Of a stretch of 64,000 nt of DNA, positions 18,497 through 28,169 are shown in pieces. Origin of the DNA: Stieleria tagensis (lineage in GTDB: Bacteria; Planctomycetota; Planctomycetia; Pirellulales; Pirellulaceae); the NCBI RefSeq assembly GCF_024129865.1, contig NZ_JAMYFE010000028.1:1-64000 (forward strand), written 5' to 3'. The stretch's first letter is position 1. Each line of letters starts with the position of its first letter. Both the position numbers and the translations under genes were made by a program. Below the pieces are notes generated by a model. That model had not been told where the DNA came from. It ran no database searches and saw only the letters and a list, made by a program, of their open reading frames with translations.

Positions 18497-19060
18497 ATGT
18501 TGAAAAAAAAATTATGGATCGCCGCAGCTGCTACGGTTCTGGTCCTACCGACCATCGCGTCGGCGCACCCTGGACATGAAACCGAGTCTGGATTCGGCCA
18601 AGGTTTGATGCACCCGCTGGGTGGGCTGGATCACCTTTTGGCGCTGATCGGAATCGCGCTGCTGGCGGTGCGGCTAGGAGGTCGTCATACCTGGCGTCTG
18701 CCATTGGCTTTTTTAGGCAGTTGTGTCATTGGCGGAGCGATCGCGCAAACAGGCATTTCGATCCCTTTCACCGAGTGGCTGATCATGGCATCGGTGGTGA
18801 TCGGTGGCGGCTTACTGGCCTGTGGCAAATCCGTCCCCGGATATGCGTTGGCATCACTGGCAGCTCTCGGCACCGTTCACGGCTTTGCGCACATTCAAGA
18901 GATGGGCACTGCGCCATGGATGAGTTACTCGCTGGGATTGATTCTGGCATCAACCGCCGTAATCGCGATCACCATGACGTCGGCCGTTGCGCTGCGTGCG
19001 CTACGAACTCGATGGGTCGCAACGCGATCGATGTCCCTTCCGACAGGTCTGGATCAGTAA
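18497..19060 (+). CDS. HupE/UreJ family membrane protein
   Basis: A 187-residue membrane protein. I start at ATG 18497 (MLKKKLWIAAAATVLVLP), which gives a clean signal peptide; an in-frame start at 18446 adds a polar leader. The mature N-terminus is HPGHE and the first helix carries HPLGGLDHLLALIGIALLA, the hallmark of HupE/UreJ, thought to move nickel or cobalt. Further His residues occur at GTVHGFAHIQEMG. About six membrane segments are visible. No hydrogenase or urease gene lies in the window, so the metal and its user are unknown. The 3' end overlaps the convergent Cys-rich gene by 7 bp. Confidence 0.88.
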   Translation: MLKKKLWIAAAATVLVLPTIASAHPGHETESGFGQGLMHPLGGLDHLLALIGIALLAVRLGGRHTWRLPLAFLGSCVIGGAIAQTGISIPFTEWLIMASVVIGGGLLACGKSVPGYALASLAALGTVHGFAHIQEMGTAPWMSYSLGLILASTAVIAITMTSAVALRALRTRWVATRSMSLPTGLDQ

Positions 19061-19707
19061 CGGATCGGGGTCGGCGGCATCACGGGAGTCGCTGGTGGGT
19101 CACTCCCTAGCCGATAGTAGTCGTCGGCGGTCATGGCATCATCTGTCGTGCGCTGCGTCACAGGCAGCGCCACTCGGGACGCCACATTCGACGTCGGCAC
19201 GTTTGCCGCCGGTGTGTTGGCGACCCCATAGCCGACGTCGCAGCCCAGATCACAAACACAGCCACCGTCGCAGGCCGGTCCGCCCGAGCAGTTTCCACCA
19301 CCGCAACCGTCTTTTTTCTCAGCCGACCAGGTGTAGGTACAGACCGGGCAGGTGTATTTGTCGGTCTTCAGCACGCATACTTTGCGGACGCGGGCTCCGT
19401 TGTGGACACAGGCGGTACAGCCCTTGCCAGCACATGAATCGCAGGAGGCGCAGGCTGCCTTGCGAGTCTTTTGCCATGGAAAGACGACGCGTGGGATGCA
19501 AATCACCTTGGATTCAACATCGAAACAAACCTTTTCTTCGTCGACTTTTTTAGCGTCAAGTTTGCAAACATGGTCGCACACCGGGCAGCAAGCACATCCG
19601 GTTTGATCCAGGATTTTTCCGTGACCTGCCGTGGCGAACTCGGGCGCCAACAGACACATCGCAGCAGCGGCAAGTAGCCCGGCCTGGAAAATGGTTTTGA
19701 TGGACAT
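19054..19707 (-). CDS. Exported Cys-rich protein of a planctomycete family
   Basis: A 217-residue protein with a signal peptide from ATG 19707 (FQAGLLAAAAMCLLAPEFATA). The mature part has about twenty cysteines, mostly in CxxC or CxC pairs (GCACCPVCDHVC, ACASCDSCAGKGCTAC, YTCPVCTYTW). A block VCFDVESKVICIPRVVFPW is the kind of segment I associate with a widespread planctomycete exported family of unknown function. Toward the C-terminus comes GGNCSGGPACDGGCVC, then a Pro/Ala/Thr tail. Metal binding or disulfide cross-linking outside the cytoplasm is possible. A longer start at 19770 lacks a better signal sequence. Confidence 0.75.
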   Translation of the reverse strand: MSIKTIFQAGLLAAAAMCLLAPEFATAGHGKILDQTGCACCPVCDHVCKLDAKKVDEEKVCFDVESKVICIPRVVFPWQKTRKAACASCDSCAGKGCTACVHNGARVRKVCVLKTDKYTCPVCTYTWSAEKKDGCGGGNCSGGPACDGGCVCDLGCDVGYGVANTPAANVPTSNVASRVALPVTQRTTDDAMTADDYYRLGSDPPATPVMPPTPIRY

Positions 19708-19800
19708 GGTATTTTCGAATCCTTCGAATTTGATTGATTGGAACATCGTCACGCTGCGAATGGATGCCACACGCAGAGCGCTGCGGGACCGCGACGGCGA

Positions 19801-21366
19801 TTAAAAATCGATCATGTAGCGGAAGCCCAGGATATTGAAATCGCCACCGATTCCCGCCACCAGCGGACCGGTCGCGCGGCCTTGTCCGGCGTTCTCGATC
19901 GATCCGGTGACGTAGTTCATTTGGATTTTGGAGTATGCGGTCCAGTACCAGTTCATACCGGCGGTCACGGTGTAGCCATTGCCACCGCGAATGTCCGAAT
20001 CGGACAGATCCAGGTAGTCCCCTCGCAGCCCCATTGAAAGAGCGCCCCAACCATTTCCTTTGCCGCCTGTGCAGCGATCCACCAAGAAAAAGTTTTCGAA
20101 CGGTTTAACGCGATCGATCGTTCCAGCAGTTCGCTTCAGCGGGATGTGCTCACCGGTCAAGAAGTAGTTGGCGAACAGATAACCGCCTTGGAAGTGCAGG
20201 TCGCTGCCGTTAAAGCCGCCCATTGCATCGCGTTGGACCCAGGTGTTGATGTACTCAGCGGTCAGTTGAAATGCGCCGATGTTCAACATCGATTCGAACG
20301 CCAATTCCTGGTATCCCTCGGCGCCCAATATCCGGCCCGTGTCCCACCAACGCGAATCACTACGAGCTTCTGGACGGGTGCGAAAGCGTGCCTCGTTACT
20401 GTTTTGATCGGCATCGATCGTCCCATCACCATCGGTCTGGTTAACCGAACCGGCGACGGCACAGTGCCAATAACCCCGTCCACCACTGATTTCGTCGTAC
20501 CAGGGACTGGCCGCTAATCGGCCATACAAACCGGCCTCGTTGGAATCACCTCGATAGCGACCATCGGTACTGATGTTCTCTAGCAAGAACGCACCGTAGC
20601 GCCAGTTGACCACTTCATCATCGCTGGAACCGTACATGCACAGCCCCAACCGACGGGCATCTTCGTTGAACGCTTCCACGGCCAGCGGTCGTTCGATAAA
20701 CACATTGTGACGGCTACTGTTTAGGTGATCCAAACCGAGCGGTCGTTTTTGGTTTCCCAACAGCAGCGTCTGATTGCTGGGCAGGTTTTCCCAGCCCAGA
20801 AACACGTCCTTCATCTCCGCCGAGCTGGGATTGTTGAAGTCGATCTGGATTCGATACAGCATGTTGTGCGGTACGGTACCGGACCAAGTCAGACGAATCC
20901 GGCGAAAGTCCCAGCGATCTTCTGGATCATCGTTAGGGTTGCCCGTTTCGAGTTCGTTGACCCCCGGATCACTGTCCAAAAAGTTCCAATTGTCCAGGTG
21001 AACCCGGCCGTTGAGTTTGTACGCCGGCTTTTTCTTTTTCGCAGCTGATTCTTCTTTCAGTTCCTCTTGGTACTTTTCCCAAGAGGACTCCAGTTCGCCG
21101 ACTCGTTCGAGCAGTTTTTCATAATCTTTGGCGGGAACAGAGTCCTCAGAGACCGCCGCTTGATCAGCATCGATCAGCCCCAAGTCACCGAGGCTCGCGT
21201 CCTCGGCGGCTTGAAGCACCGCGGTGTGATAGGCCGGTCCGGCCGATCCAGGTGCAATGTCCGAAAAACTGGTTTCGTCGGCGCCGGCCACTGGCGTGCC
21301 CAAGCAAGCCGCCAGCGCGATGGCTAGCTTTAAACGCCGGGAGCGCTGAAATGGATGCTTCTTCAT
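19801..21366 (-). CDS. OprO/OprP-like porin with N-terminal coiled coil
   Basis: A 521-residue outer membrane protein. ATG 21366 gives a signal peptide (RLKLAIALAACLGTPVAGA). Residues about 80-112 form a short coiled coil (EKLLERVGELESSWEKYQEEL) ending in a Lys run, then an OprP/OprO-type barrel begins (YKLNGRVHLDNWNFL). It ends in Phe (RYMIDF), the usual barrel-assembly signal. Homologues pass phosphate, polyphosphate or other anions, but assignment in planctomycetes is uncertain. The upstream start at 21390 is less likely. Single gene with about 390 bp of upstream DNA. Confidence 0.82.
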   Translation of the reverse strand: MKKHPFQRSRRLKLAIALAACLGTPVAGADETSFSDIAPGSAGPAYHTAVLQAAEDASLGDLGLIDADQAAVSEDSVPAKDYEKLLERVGELESSWEKYQEELKEESAAKKKKPAYKLNGRVHLDNWNFLDSDPGVNELETGNPNDDPEDRWDFRRIRLTWSGTVPHNMLYRIQIDFNNPSSAEMKDVFLGWENLPSNQTLLLGNQKRPLGLDHLNSSRHNVFIERPLAVEAFNEDARRLGLCMYGSSDDEVVNWRYGAFLLENISTDGRYRGDSNEAGLYGRLAASPWYDEISGGRGYWHCAVAGSVNQTDGDGTIDADQNSNEARFRTRPEARSDSRWWDTGRILGAEGYQELAFESMLNIGAFQLTAEYINTWVQRDAMGGFNGSDLHFQGGYLFANYFLTGEHIPLKRTAGTIDRVKPFENFFLVDRCTGGKGNGWGALSMGLRGDYLDLSDSDIRGGNGYTVTAGMNWYWTAYSKIQMNYVTGSIENAGQGRATGPLVAGIGGDFNILGFRYMIDF

Positions 21367-21760
21367 CGCGATGAAATCTTCCGTGATCAATGAATAGAGA
21401 GCCGTGCGGTATCGATCCTTCGACGCCGTTGATCACCACTCTGAAAATCTGCTGCAAAAACGTCCACGAACGCTGATTTGCATGTTTCTTGCAATCGACG
21501 GAACAGTCGTTCCGGTCGTCCCTAGAATCACCATTTCAGCGTTTGTTAAGATTGTGATGGCATAACGTTTGAAATCTCCGGCAGATTCCGAACATGTGTC
21601 AAAACCGCTTCAACCGGCAATCTTTCGCAACAGCCCAACACATACAGTCGCCAAAGGCGAGCGCCGCGCGCAACACCAATAAGTTCTTGTGAAGAAAAGA
21701 TAATTCTGGCTTGCTCAGATGCCGTCCTTGGTTTGATCGAGTGCTCGACGGGACCGACCG
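21367..21760. promoter_or_regulatory. Upstream region of the porin gene
   Basis: About 390 bp with no convincing gene. An inverted TTGCA/TGCAA pair with a 7-nt spacer lies at 21478-21494 and could be an operator, but five-base arms are weak evidence. A short frame (21546-21764) whose GTG overlaps the next gene's stop was considered and not accepted. Confidence 0.3.
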
Positions 21761-22171
21761 TCACTCCGCGATCAGCGCCAGGTACGTCGTCAACTGATTG
21801 GGAACATCCGATGGTGGCAGCGATTGGATCATCGCCAACAGATCGGCAGCCGCTTGGTGACGTTGCTTGTCCGTGATGGAGTTGGACTCGAGCGAGGCGA
21901 GCATTTCTGCGTGAACCTCCAGCGACTCGGGCGCATGCGGTTTGCTGTAGGTGCTGATCGCCTTGAGAGCGCCGATAATGGCCGAATCACGCAGCCCACC
22001 GCGGTGATCGGCGACGCGGAGCGCTGCCTCGATCAGGAACTGGGCGACATCGACGCCCGCCTCTTTCGGATTGACTGCGGCATCCGATTTGGCTGGTTCC
22101 GCTTGGTTTCGCCGTGACCGGCGCCGAGTCGCGGATTTCAGTTTTGCCTTCCATTTGGCGGATTTCGACAT
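21761..22171 (-). CDS. Small basic hypothetical protein
   Basis: A 136-residue soluble protein from ATG 22171 (the frame extends to 22201 without a better start). The first 25 residues are strongly basic (KSAKWKAKLKSATRRRSRRN); the rest is helical with no known motif (VAQFLIEAALRVADHRGGLR, DKQRHQAAADLLAMIQSLPP). The basic head could bind nucleic acid. I do not recognise a family. Confidence 0.55.
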   Translation of the reverse strand: MSKSAKWKAKLKSATRRRSRRNQAEPAKSDAAVNPKEAGVDVAQFLIEAALRVADHRGGLRDSAIIGALKAISTYSKPHAPESLEVHAEMLASLESNSITDKQRHQAAADLLAMIQSLPPSDVPNQLTTYLALIAE

Positions 22172-22486
22172 GCGCAGATCAACAGCAGTGGAGAGGTGCA
22201 AATTGCTGACGGGTGGAAACGGACAAAGCGTAGACTATTTCAAACCGCAGCAGCATCGTGCAGGTAACTTTCAGGCACGCTTAATATTCACAGATTACGA
22301 AACCAACACCCACCGAACGACCGGCGTCGCACCCCACTTGGCGTTTCTGTTTCTGTGGATTGTGACTCGGGTGATCAATCGAATCGCAACCTCACACTCG
22401 AAATTGAAACACATCGCGCTGGTGGCAAGCTAATCTCGAGAAACGAGAATCCGATTGACGTTCCATTTGGCCAGTTTTTTTCGCGC

Positions 22487-23296
22487 ATGATCCATGTCCA
22501 ACATTTGACGAAGACCTACGAGGATCTTCAGCGCGGTCGATTTGTGGCCGTCGACGGAATTTCTTTCTCAGTCCGCAAAGGTGAAATCTTTGGTTTACTC
22601 GGCCCCAACGGTGCCGGCAAAACCACCGTGCTGCGAATGTTGAGCACGGTCTTGGAACCGACCGCAGGAATCGCCACCGTTGCCGGGTATGACGTGGTAC
22701 GTGATTCCGCGGACGTCCGTCGCCACATCGGGTTTGTCAGCAACAACACGGCGATCTACGACCGCATGACGGCTTGGGAGATGGTCGAATACTTTGGCCG
22801 TCTGCATGGCATGAAGTCAGACCCATTGCAGCAGCGATTGGAAGAACTGTTTGAACAGTTGCGGATGAACGAGTTCCGCGACGTTCCGGGCGGAAAAATG
22901 TCCACCGGCATGAAACAAAAAGTATCGATCGCTCGGGCCATGGTTCATGACCCGCCAGTGCTGGTATTCGACGAGGCCACATTGGGGTTAGACGTGCTGG
23001 TCGCGAGAAACCTGTTGTTGGTCATCCGATCGCTGCGTGAGGCCGGAAAGTGCCTGATTTTCTCCACGCACATCATGAGCGAAGTGGAACGATTGTGCGA
23101 CCGAATCGCGATCATGTATCGCGGCAAAATCCTGGACACCGGGACGCTCACCGAGCTACGTCAGCGACATAACGAACACGACTTTGAGGAGCTCTTTTTT
23201 GGCTTGCTCAGTCAACACGAACAGGAAATCCAAGACAGACGCGGCGTGTCGTTCCCGTCCACCTTGGATGCGACAGCTGGAGAGCAACGAGTATGA
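22487..23296 (+). CDS. natA: ABC transporter ATPase (NatA-like)
   Basis: A 269-residue ABC ATPase of the sodium/drug exporter class. ATG 22487 ([13 protein letters not shown]) is the natural start; the frame upstream to 22355 is non-conserved. Walker A is GPNGAGKTT (39-47), the Q-loop region follows at [15 protein letters not shown], the signature is the NatA-type [13 protein letters not shown], and Walker B is [14 protein letters not shown] with Ala in place of the usual Pro after DE. The switch His is in IFSTHIMSE. The stop overlaps the permease start (ATGA), so the two subunits are made together. Confidence 0.93.
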   Translation: MIHVQHLTKTYEDLQRGRFVAVDGISFSVRKGEIFGLLGPNGAGKTTVLRMLSTVLEPTAGIATVAGYDVVRDSADVRRHIGFVSNNTAIYDRMTAWEMVEYFGRLHGMKSDPLQQRLEELFEQLRMNEFRDVPGGKMSTGMKQKVSIARAMVHDPPVLVFDEATLGLDVLVARNLLLVIRSLREAGKCLIFSTHIMSEVERLCDRIAIMYRGKILDTGTLTELRQRHNEHDFEELFFGLLSQHEQEIQDRRGVSFPSTLDATAGEQRV

Positions 23297-25530
23297 GCGA
23301 ATCGCCAGACACGATCCGCCGCAAGGCAGAAAACGAGGGCAGGGCACGACCGTCGGCGATCTGGTTGATCTACGCTCGTGAAATGCGCGACCAATTGCGA
23401 GACCGTCGAACCCTGTTCACGATCGCAGTGCTGCCGATTCTGCTGTATCCGCTGGTCGGCATGCTGCTACTTCAAATCGCTCAGTTCTCTCGTCAGAACG
23501 CGATGACGGTTTGTCTGGTCGGCAGCGAAAACATCGTCGGAGCACCGCCACTGCTGGACGGGTCCACGTTTTCCCCCGACTTGATCGAGCAACCGCAAAC
23601 CCTAGAGGTCAAGAAACGTCAGTGGGACGAACTCGCCGATCAACCCGACATCGAAACCAAGCCGCGGCGGTGGGTGCAATCCGGTCAATACGATCTGGTC
23701 GTCTTGATTCCCCCCGCGTTCAAAAACAATCAGATGTCCGCAGATGCCGAGACCTCGGCGGCCGCGATCGAATTGTTTTACAACGTCGGCAGCGATCAAT
23801 CCGTGGTCGCGCGCGGCCGAGTTGCCGGCGTTCTGTCGGCATGGCGCGGCCGCTGGATCGAACAGCGTCTCTCGGATGTCGGCATCAATCCCACAGTCCT
23901 GCTGCCGTTTGACTGGACCGATACCGACATCGCCACCGGCCAAACTCGCGAGACGGCGTTTTGGAGCAAGTTGCTGCCGTTCATCATGCTGGTTTGGGCG
24001 ATGACCGGAGCCTTCTACCCCGCGATCGATTTGGTCGCGGGTGAAAAGGAACGTGGTACGTTGGAAACACTGTTGTGCAGCCCCGCGCTGCGCAGTGAAA
24101 TTGTCTGGGGCAAGTTAGGCGCCGTGGCAACCTTCAGCATGCTGACCGCAATGTTGAATGCCGGCAGCATGCTACTGACCAGTTCGCTGGTGTTCAAGCA
24201 CATCGATTTAGGTGCCTCAAGCTCGCTGCTGGGTGCACCACCGGTGGTACCGATGCTGTGGTTGCTGGTGGCGCTCGTGCCGTTGTCATGCTTGTTCAGC
24301 GCGTTGGCGTTGGCCGTGGCCGCGATGGCCCGCAGCAGCAAAGAGGGCCAGTACTACCTGATGCCGCTGATGATGATCACGTTGCCGTTGGTCATGCTGC
24401 CGATGCTACCCGGCACGACACTGAACTTTGGCACCAGTTTCATTCCCGTCACGGGCATGTTTCTGTTGGTCCGGGCGCTGGTCGAAGGCCAATACACCAC
24501 CGCACTGTTTTATCTACCCATGGTCGCCACGGTGACCGGTGTCTGTCTGTGGCTGGCGGCGCGTTGGGCACAACGCCAATTTGAAAGCGAATCCGTATTG
24601 TTCGGCGGCGGCGAACAGTGGGAACTAGGTGTGTGGGTGCGTCATTTGTGGCGCGACCGACAATCCGCGGCCACACCCACCCAGGCCTGCGTGTGTGGTG
24701 GGATCGTCCTGGTCACATTGTTTTTTGCCCGACTGTCGGTCAGCGAAATGCCACACAATTTTGCGGGGATCGCCAAACTGGTTCTGATGCCGCAAGCATT
24801 GATCCTGTTCCCCGCGTTGCTGATGGCATTCATGCTGACGACGTCGATGCGGCAGAGCTTGCGAATCCGCATGCCACACTGGACCACATTGCCGCTCGCA
24901 ATCCTGTTGGGGGTGGCCTTGCATCCGTCTTACGTGATGTTGTCTAAATTGATCAATCACGTCTATCCGGTCAGCGAACAAGCGGCGCTGGCGATGAAGC
25001 CGTTTGCCCAGCAGATCTCGGCTGCTCCGTGGATGCTGGTGGTCGTACTGATGGCGCTGGTGCCGGCGATCTGCGAGGAACTAACGTTTCGCGGATTTAT
25101 CTTTGGTGGTTTGGTTCGCCAGCGTGGCAAGTTGCGCGCGGTGGTTGTGACGGCGTTGATGTTCGGCATTTCACACGGTGTACTGCAACAATCGATCGCC
25201 GCGGCGACGATGGGTTTGGTGCTCGGTTGGATCACGTTGCGCACCGGCAGCATTCTGCCATGCATTCTGATTCACTTCACCAATAACTCGTTGTCGGTGT
25301 CGCTCGACCGAATTGCCAGCAGCGATTGGCAGGGTGCGTCACTGTTTGTCAGCCAAACCGAACTGGGGCCGTCCTATCAACCGTTCTGGACACTGATCAG
25401 CATCGGCGTTGCGGCGACCTGCTTGCTGTATTTTGGCACCATGAATCCGGTGACCGACGAGAGTGAATCCGAGCGGGTCGATAGCCCACAAGACTACCTC
25501 GACCCGTCGACATCACTGGCATCTGCCTAA
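23293..25530 (+). CDS. ABC-2 permease fused to CPBP intramembrane protease (NatB-CPBP)
   Basis: A 745-residue membrane protein with two parts. Residues 1-420 are a NatB/ABC-2 permease: TM1 at about 40-60, a large outside loop (about 60-235), then a block of TMs including [29 protein letters not shown] (motif typical of ABC-2 exporters). Residues about 480-680 are a CPBP (Abi/Rce1-type) intramembrane protease with all motifs: EELTFR (Glu595, Glu596, Arg600), FGISHG (His628) and HFTNN (His661, Asn665). The active-site set is complete, so the protease is probably functional. Similar fusions occur in other planctomycetes. It pairs with the ATPase just upstream. Confidence 0.9.
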   Translation: MSESPDTIRRKAENEGRARPSAIWLIYAREMRDQLRDRRTLFTIAVLPILLYPLVGMLLLQIAQFSRQNAMTVCLVGSENIVGAPPLLDGSTFSPDLIEQPQTLEVKKRQWDELADQPDIETKPRRWVQSGQYDLVVLIPPAFKNNQMSADAETSAAAIELFYNVGSDQSVVARGRVAGVLSAWRGRWIEQRLSDVGINPTVLLPFDWTDTDIATGQTRETAFWSKLLPFIMLVWAMTGAFYPAIDLVAGEKERGTLETLLCSPALRSEIVWGKLGAVATFSMLTAMLNAGSMLLTSSLVFKHIDLGASSSLLGAPPVVPMLWLLVALVPLSCLFSALALAVAAMARSSKEGQYYLMPLMMITLPLVMLPMLPGTTLNFGTSFIPVTGMFLLVRALVEGQYTTALFYLPMVATVTGVCLWLAARWAQRQFESESVLFGGGEQWELGVWVRHLWRDRQSAATPTQACVCGGIVLVTLFFARLSVSEMPHNFAGIAKLVLMPQALILFPALLMAFMLTTSMRQSLRIRMPHWTTLPLAILLGVALHPSYVMLSKLINHVYPVSEQAALAMKPFAQQISAAPWMLVVVLMALVPAICEELTFRGFIFGGLVRQRGKLRAVVVTALMFGISHGVLQQSIAAATMGLVLGWITLRTGSILPCILIHFTNNSLSVSLDRIASSDWQGASLFVSQTELGPSYQPFWTLISIGVAATCLLYFGTMNPVTDESESERVDSPQDYLDPSTSLASA

Positions 25531-25543
25531 GGACACGTTGCGG

Positions 25544-26362
25544 TCAATCGGTTTGCGTCCAGTAGCGGTAGGCACGCATCGTTTGCCGAGCCGCTTCATG
25601 CGGATCGGGCAGGGGAAATGCTTCGGCACACAGGTAACCCTGGTAATCAATTTCCCGCAGTGCTTGGATGATCGGCCCGTATTGCATTTGCCCACAACCG
25701 ACCGGTTGGCGATTGCTGTCGACAAAGTGCACGTGGCCGACAAATTTGCCGCCCTGGCGTAGTGCCGCGGCGATATCGGTTTCTTCGATGTTCATATGAA
25801 ACAGATCGCACAACAGTTTGACGTTGTCGGTCGACAGTGACTGCAGCAGTTCGACACCATCGGCGACCGTGCAACACTGGTTGGTTTCATAGCGATTGAG
25901 CGGTTCGTAGATCAGTGGCACCTTGTATTGACTGGCGTGCGCCCCGCCATCCTCCAGAGCCTCGGCCAAATAGCCGCGCGCTGTTGCCGCGTCGACGTCC
26001 GCATCGCTGCGGCCTTGCATCGAACCGATGATCGCCATCGCCCCCAATCCGCCCGCCGCGTCAATGATCGTGCGGACAAAGGCCTGAGCATCCTGGCGTT
26101 TCTGGGCGTCGGCATCGGCCAATTGCAATCGGTGTTTGACCCAACCGGCGCCGGTTCCCAGCGCGGCCAGAGAAACTCCAGCAGCATCCAACATTGCCCC
26201 GAGCGAATCCAATTGCAGCGCTTCGACCGAAGGGGCAAAAATCTCCACGGCGTCATAGCCTAGTTCGCCGGCAAAGGCGATTGATTTCTCAAGTCCATCC
26301 CAGAGTACGAAGGGGCCGCCACGTGCTTCTTCAACCAGTGAAATGGTGATACAGGATTTCAT
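25544..26362 (-). CDS. Sugar isomerase/epimerase (hydroxypyruvate isomerase-like TIM barrel)
   Basis: A 272-residue protein of the AP-endonuclease-2-like TIM barrel family. Candidate metal ligands fall in the expected places: Glu in PLIYEPLNRYE, Asp/His in LLCDLFHMNIEE, His in VGHVHFVDSNR, and Glu in YLCAEAFPLPDP. Family members isomerise hydroxypyruvate or epimerise keto-sugars; which one applies here is not decidable by eye. It ends 13 bp from the convergent ABC-permease stop. Confidence 0.85.
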   Translation of the reverse strand: MKSCITISLVEEARGGPFVLWDGLEKSIAFAGELGYDAVEIFAPSVEALQLDSLGAMLDAAGVSLAALGTGAGWVKHRLQLADADAQKRQDAQAFVRTIIDAAGGLGAMAIIGSMQGRSDADVDAATARGYLAEALEDGGAHASQYKVPLIYEPLNRYETNQCCTVADGVELLQSLSTDNVKLLCDLFHMNIEETDIAAALRQGGKFVGHVHFVDSNRQPVGCGQMQYGPIIQALREIDYQGYLCAEAFPLPDPHEAARQTMRAYRYWTQTD

Positions 26363-26640
26363 TTGTCAGTCGTTTGAAGGGGGATTTCAGGGAGTGAAAG
26401 CTGAAAAACTACCACAGATTCTGATTCCGTGGAGATGGTGATCGAGAACGAAACGCAGCGGACATCGATTGTGATCGATCGGTCTTGGGAACCAGCACAG
26501 GTGGGACAATCCAGCCAACCGGCAACGCAACCTGTGCAATGCAATGCGTTTTTGGACGATGAGAATCGAATCGTTTGGCGTCCGCTTGGCCGGGACCAAC
26601 ACTCCAACGGTTCTCGCTATCTTTCCCGCACACCGGTGTC

Positions 26641-27891
26641 ATGAGTTCACCCCTTCCTCCGATCATCGCTCCGCTGCTAGGCGGTCTATCGCAAACCGGT
26701 GACGTCCCCGTCCCCGCGCAGCGTCGACCATTGGTGACCGAAGAACACATCGCTCAACCCGATAGCGTGGTGAAAAAATCGGTTCCGGCTGGCAAAATCA
26801 TGATCGTTGACGACGAGATCGCGAACGTCAAAATTGCCCAAAAACTGTTGCGTCAGGCCGGACACCAGGATTTTGAAACGACCACCGACTCCACCGTCGC
26901 GGTCAACATGGTGCACGTCAGAAATCCTGACCTATTGCTGTTGGACATCAACATGCCCAATGTCGATGGCATCAGTATCCTCAGCCAACTCCGCAGCACC
27001 GATCGTTTTCGTCACCTGCCAGTCTTGATCCTGACAGCCAACCAGCATCCGGACGTCAAACTGCGATGTTTGGAATTGGGTGCAACCGATTTCCTGGTCA
27101 AACCGATCGACCCGATGGAGCTCGCACCGCGAGTTCGCAATGCGCTGCAAAGCAAACTTTATCACGACCAACTGATTCGCCACGCGGCGGAACTGGAAAA
27201 GGTCGTCCGGCAACGGACACTGGAATTGGAACGTTCTCGACGCGAGGTGATTCACTGTTTGGCCAGAGCCGCCGAGCTGCGAGACAACGACACCGGCAAT
27301 CATGTGATTCGCGTCGGTCGCTATGCCGGCATCATCGCACGCAAATTAGGACTCTCAAAACCGTTCGTACGCGATTTGGAACTGGCCGCCCAGTTGCATG
27401 ACGTCGGCAAGATTGCCGTCCCCGATGCGATTTTGATGAAACCCGGCAAACTGGATGCCAGGGAATATGAAATCATCCAACAACACGTCAAATTTGGTCA
27501 CCAAATCATCCGCCCCTACAGCGCGCGTGAATCGGACCAACAGCGTGATGCTCCCAGTGGATCCAATCGATCGCACAGCGAGGACAGTTCACTGATGCGA
27601 TTGGCGGCCAGCATCGCTCAAACACATCACGAAAAATTTGACGGCTCGGGTTATCCGATCGGGCTATGCGGCACGGAGATTCCGATCGAAGGCCGAATCA
27701 CCGCGGTGGCAGATGTCTATGACGCCCTGTCGACAGATCGGCCCTACAAGCGAGCCCTACCGCGAGAGAAGTGCTTTGAAACCATGCAGCAAGGCCGGGG
27801 CACTCATTTCGATCCTCGCATCTTGGACGCCTTCTTTGCCGCCGCCGCAGAAATCACCCGCGTCCAGATCGAGTTCTTCGATTATCGCTAG
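26641..27891 (+). CDS. HD-GYP response regulator (c-di-GMP phosphodiesterase)
   Basis: A 416-residue regulator. ATG 26641 is chosen over 26575. An N-terminal 50-residue Pro-rich leader precedes a receiver domain (KIMIVDDE, phosphoacceptor Asp102 in LLLDINMPNVDG, Lys in DFLVKPIDP). A coiled-coil linker (RHAAELEKVVRQRTLELERSR) leads to the HD-GYP domain with HDVGKIAVPD and HHEKFDGSGYPIGL and the conserved AVADVYDAL segment. All catalytic residues are there, so hydrolysis of cyclic di-GMP is likely. No histidine kinase is adjacent; the gene is single and divergent from the isomerase. Confidence 0.93.
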   Translation: MSSPLPPIIAPLLGGLSQTGDVPVPAQRRPLVTEEHIAQPDSVVKKSVPAGKIMIVDDEIANVKIAQKLLRQAGHQDFETTTDSTVAVNMVHVRNPDLLLLDINMPNVDGISILSQLRSTDRFRHLPVLILTANQHPDVKLRCLELGATDFLVKPIDPMELAPRVRNALQSKLYHDQLIRHAAELEKVVRQRTLELERSRREVIHCLARAAELRDNDTGNHVIRVGRYAGIIARKLGLSKPFVRDLELAAQLHDVGKIAVPDAILMKPGKLDAREYEIIQQHVKFGHQIIRPYSARESDQQRDAPSGSNRSHSEDSSLMRLAASIAQTHHEKFDGSGYPIGLCGTEIPIEGRITAVADVYDALSTDRPYKRALPREKCFETMQQGRGTHFDPRILDAFFAAAAEITRVQIEFFDYR

Positions 27892-28017
27892 CGCGGTCAC
27901 TGAACCCCGCCGAACCCGCTCCGGCCGCTTAGACGTCCGACTCTCCTGCGGGGCGGACGAGTGAATTGCAAAAGCCCAGCGGCATCATGCCGATACACAT
28001 TCACCGTCGATGGTTGC

Positions 28018-28059
28018 GTGAGATCGCTTGCCGATTGAGTGAGATCGGTTGCCAATTTG
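28018..28059. repeat. Imperfect 21-bp tandem repeat (GTGAGATCG core)
   Basis: Two units, 28018-28038 and 28039-28059, share GTGAGATCG-x-TTGCC and differ at about four positions. They lie in the gap between the HD-GYP gene and the oxidoreductase and could be a tandem binding site or a replication slip. Confidence 0.4.
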
Positions 28060-28169
28060 TGAGCGGTCACGGCGCACGACATCTGCGTTCCGTGTTATCC
28101 TCTTGAGCTTCGATCCAGGAGTATTGGATCTAGAATCACGAACTCGATTGGCAACACAAGACACTCACG

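Noticed and set aside
21546-21764. 72-codon leftward frame whose GTG overlaps the preceding stop (GTGA)
   Set aside because: No domain, no ribosome site, poor composition; more likely untranslated leader DNA of the porin gene.
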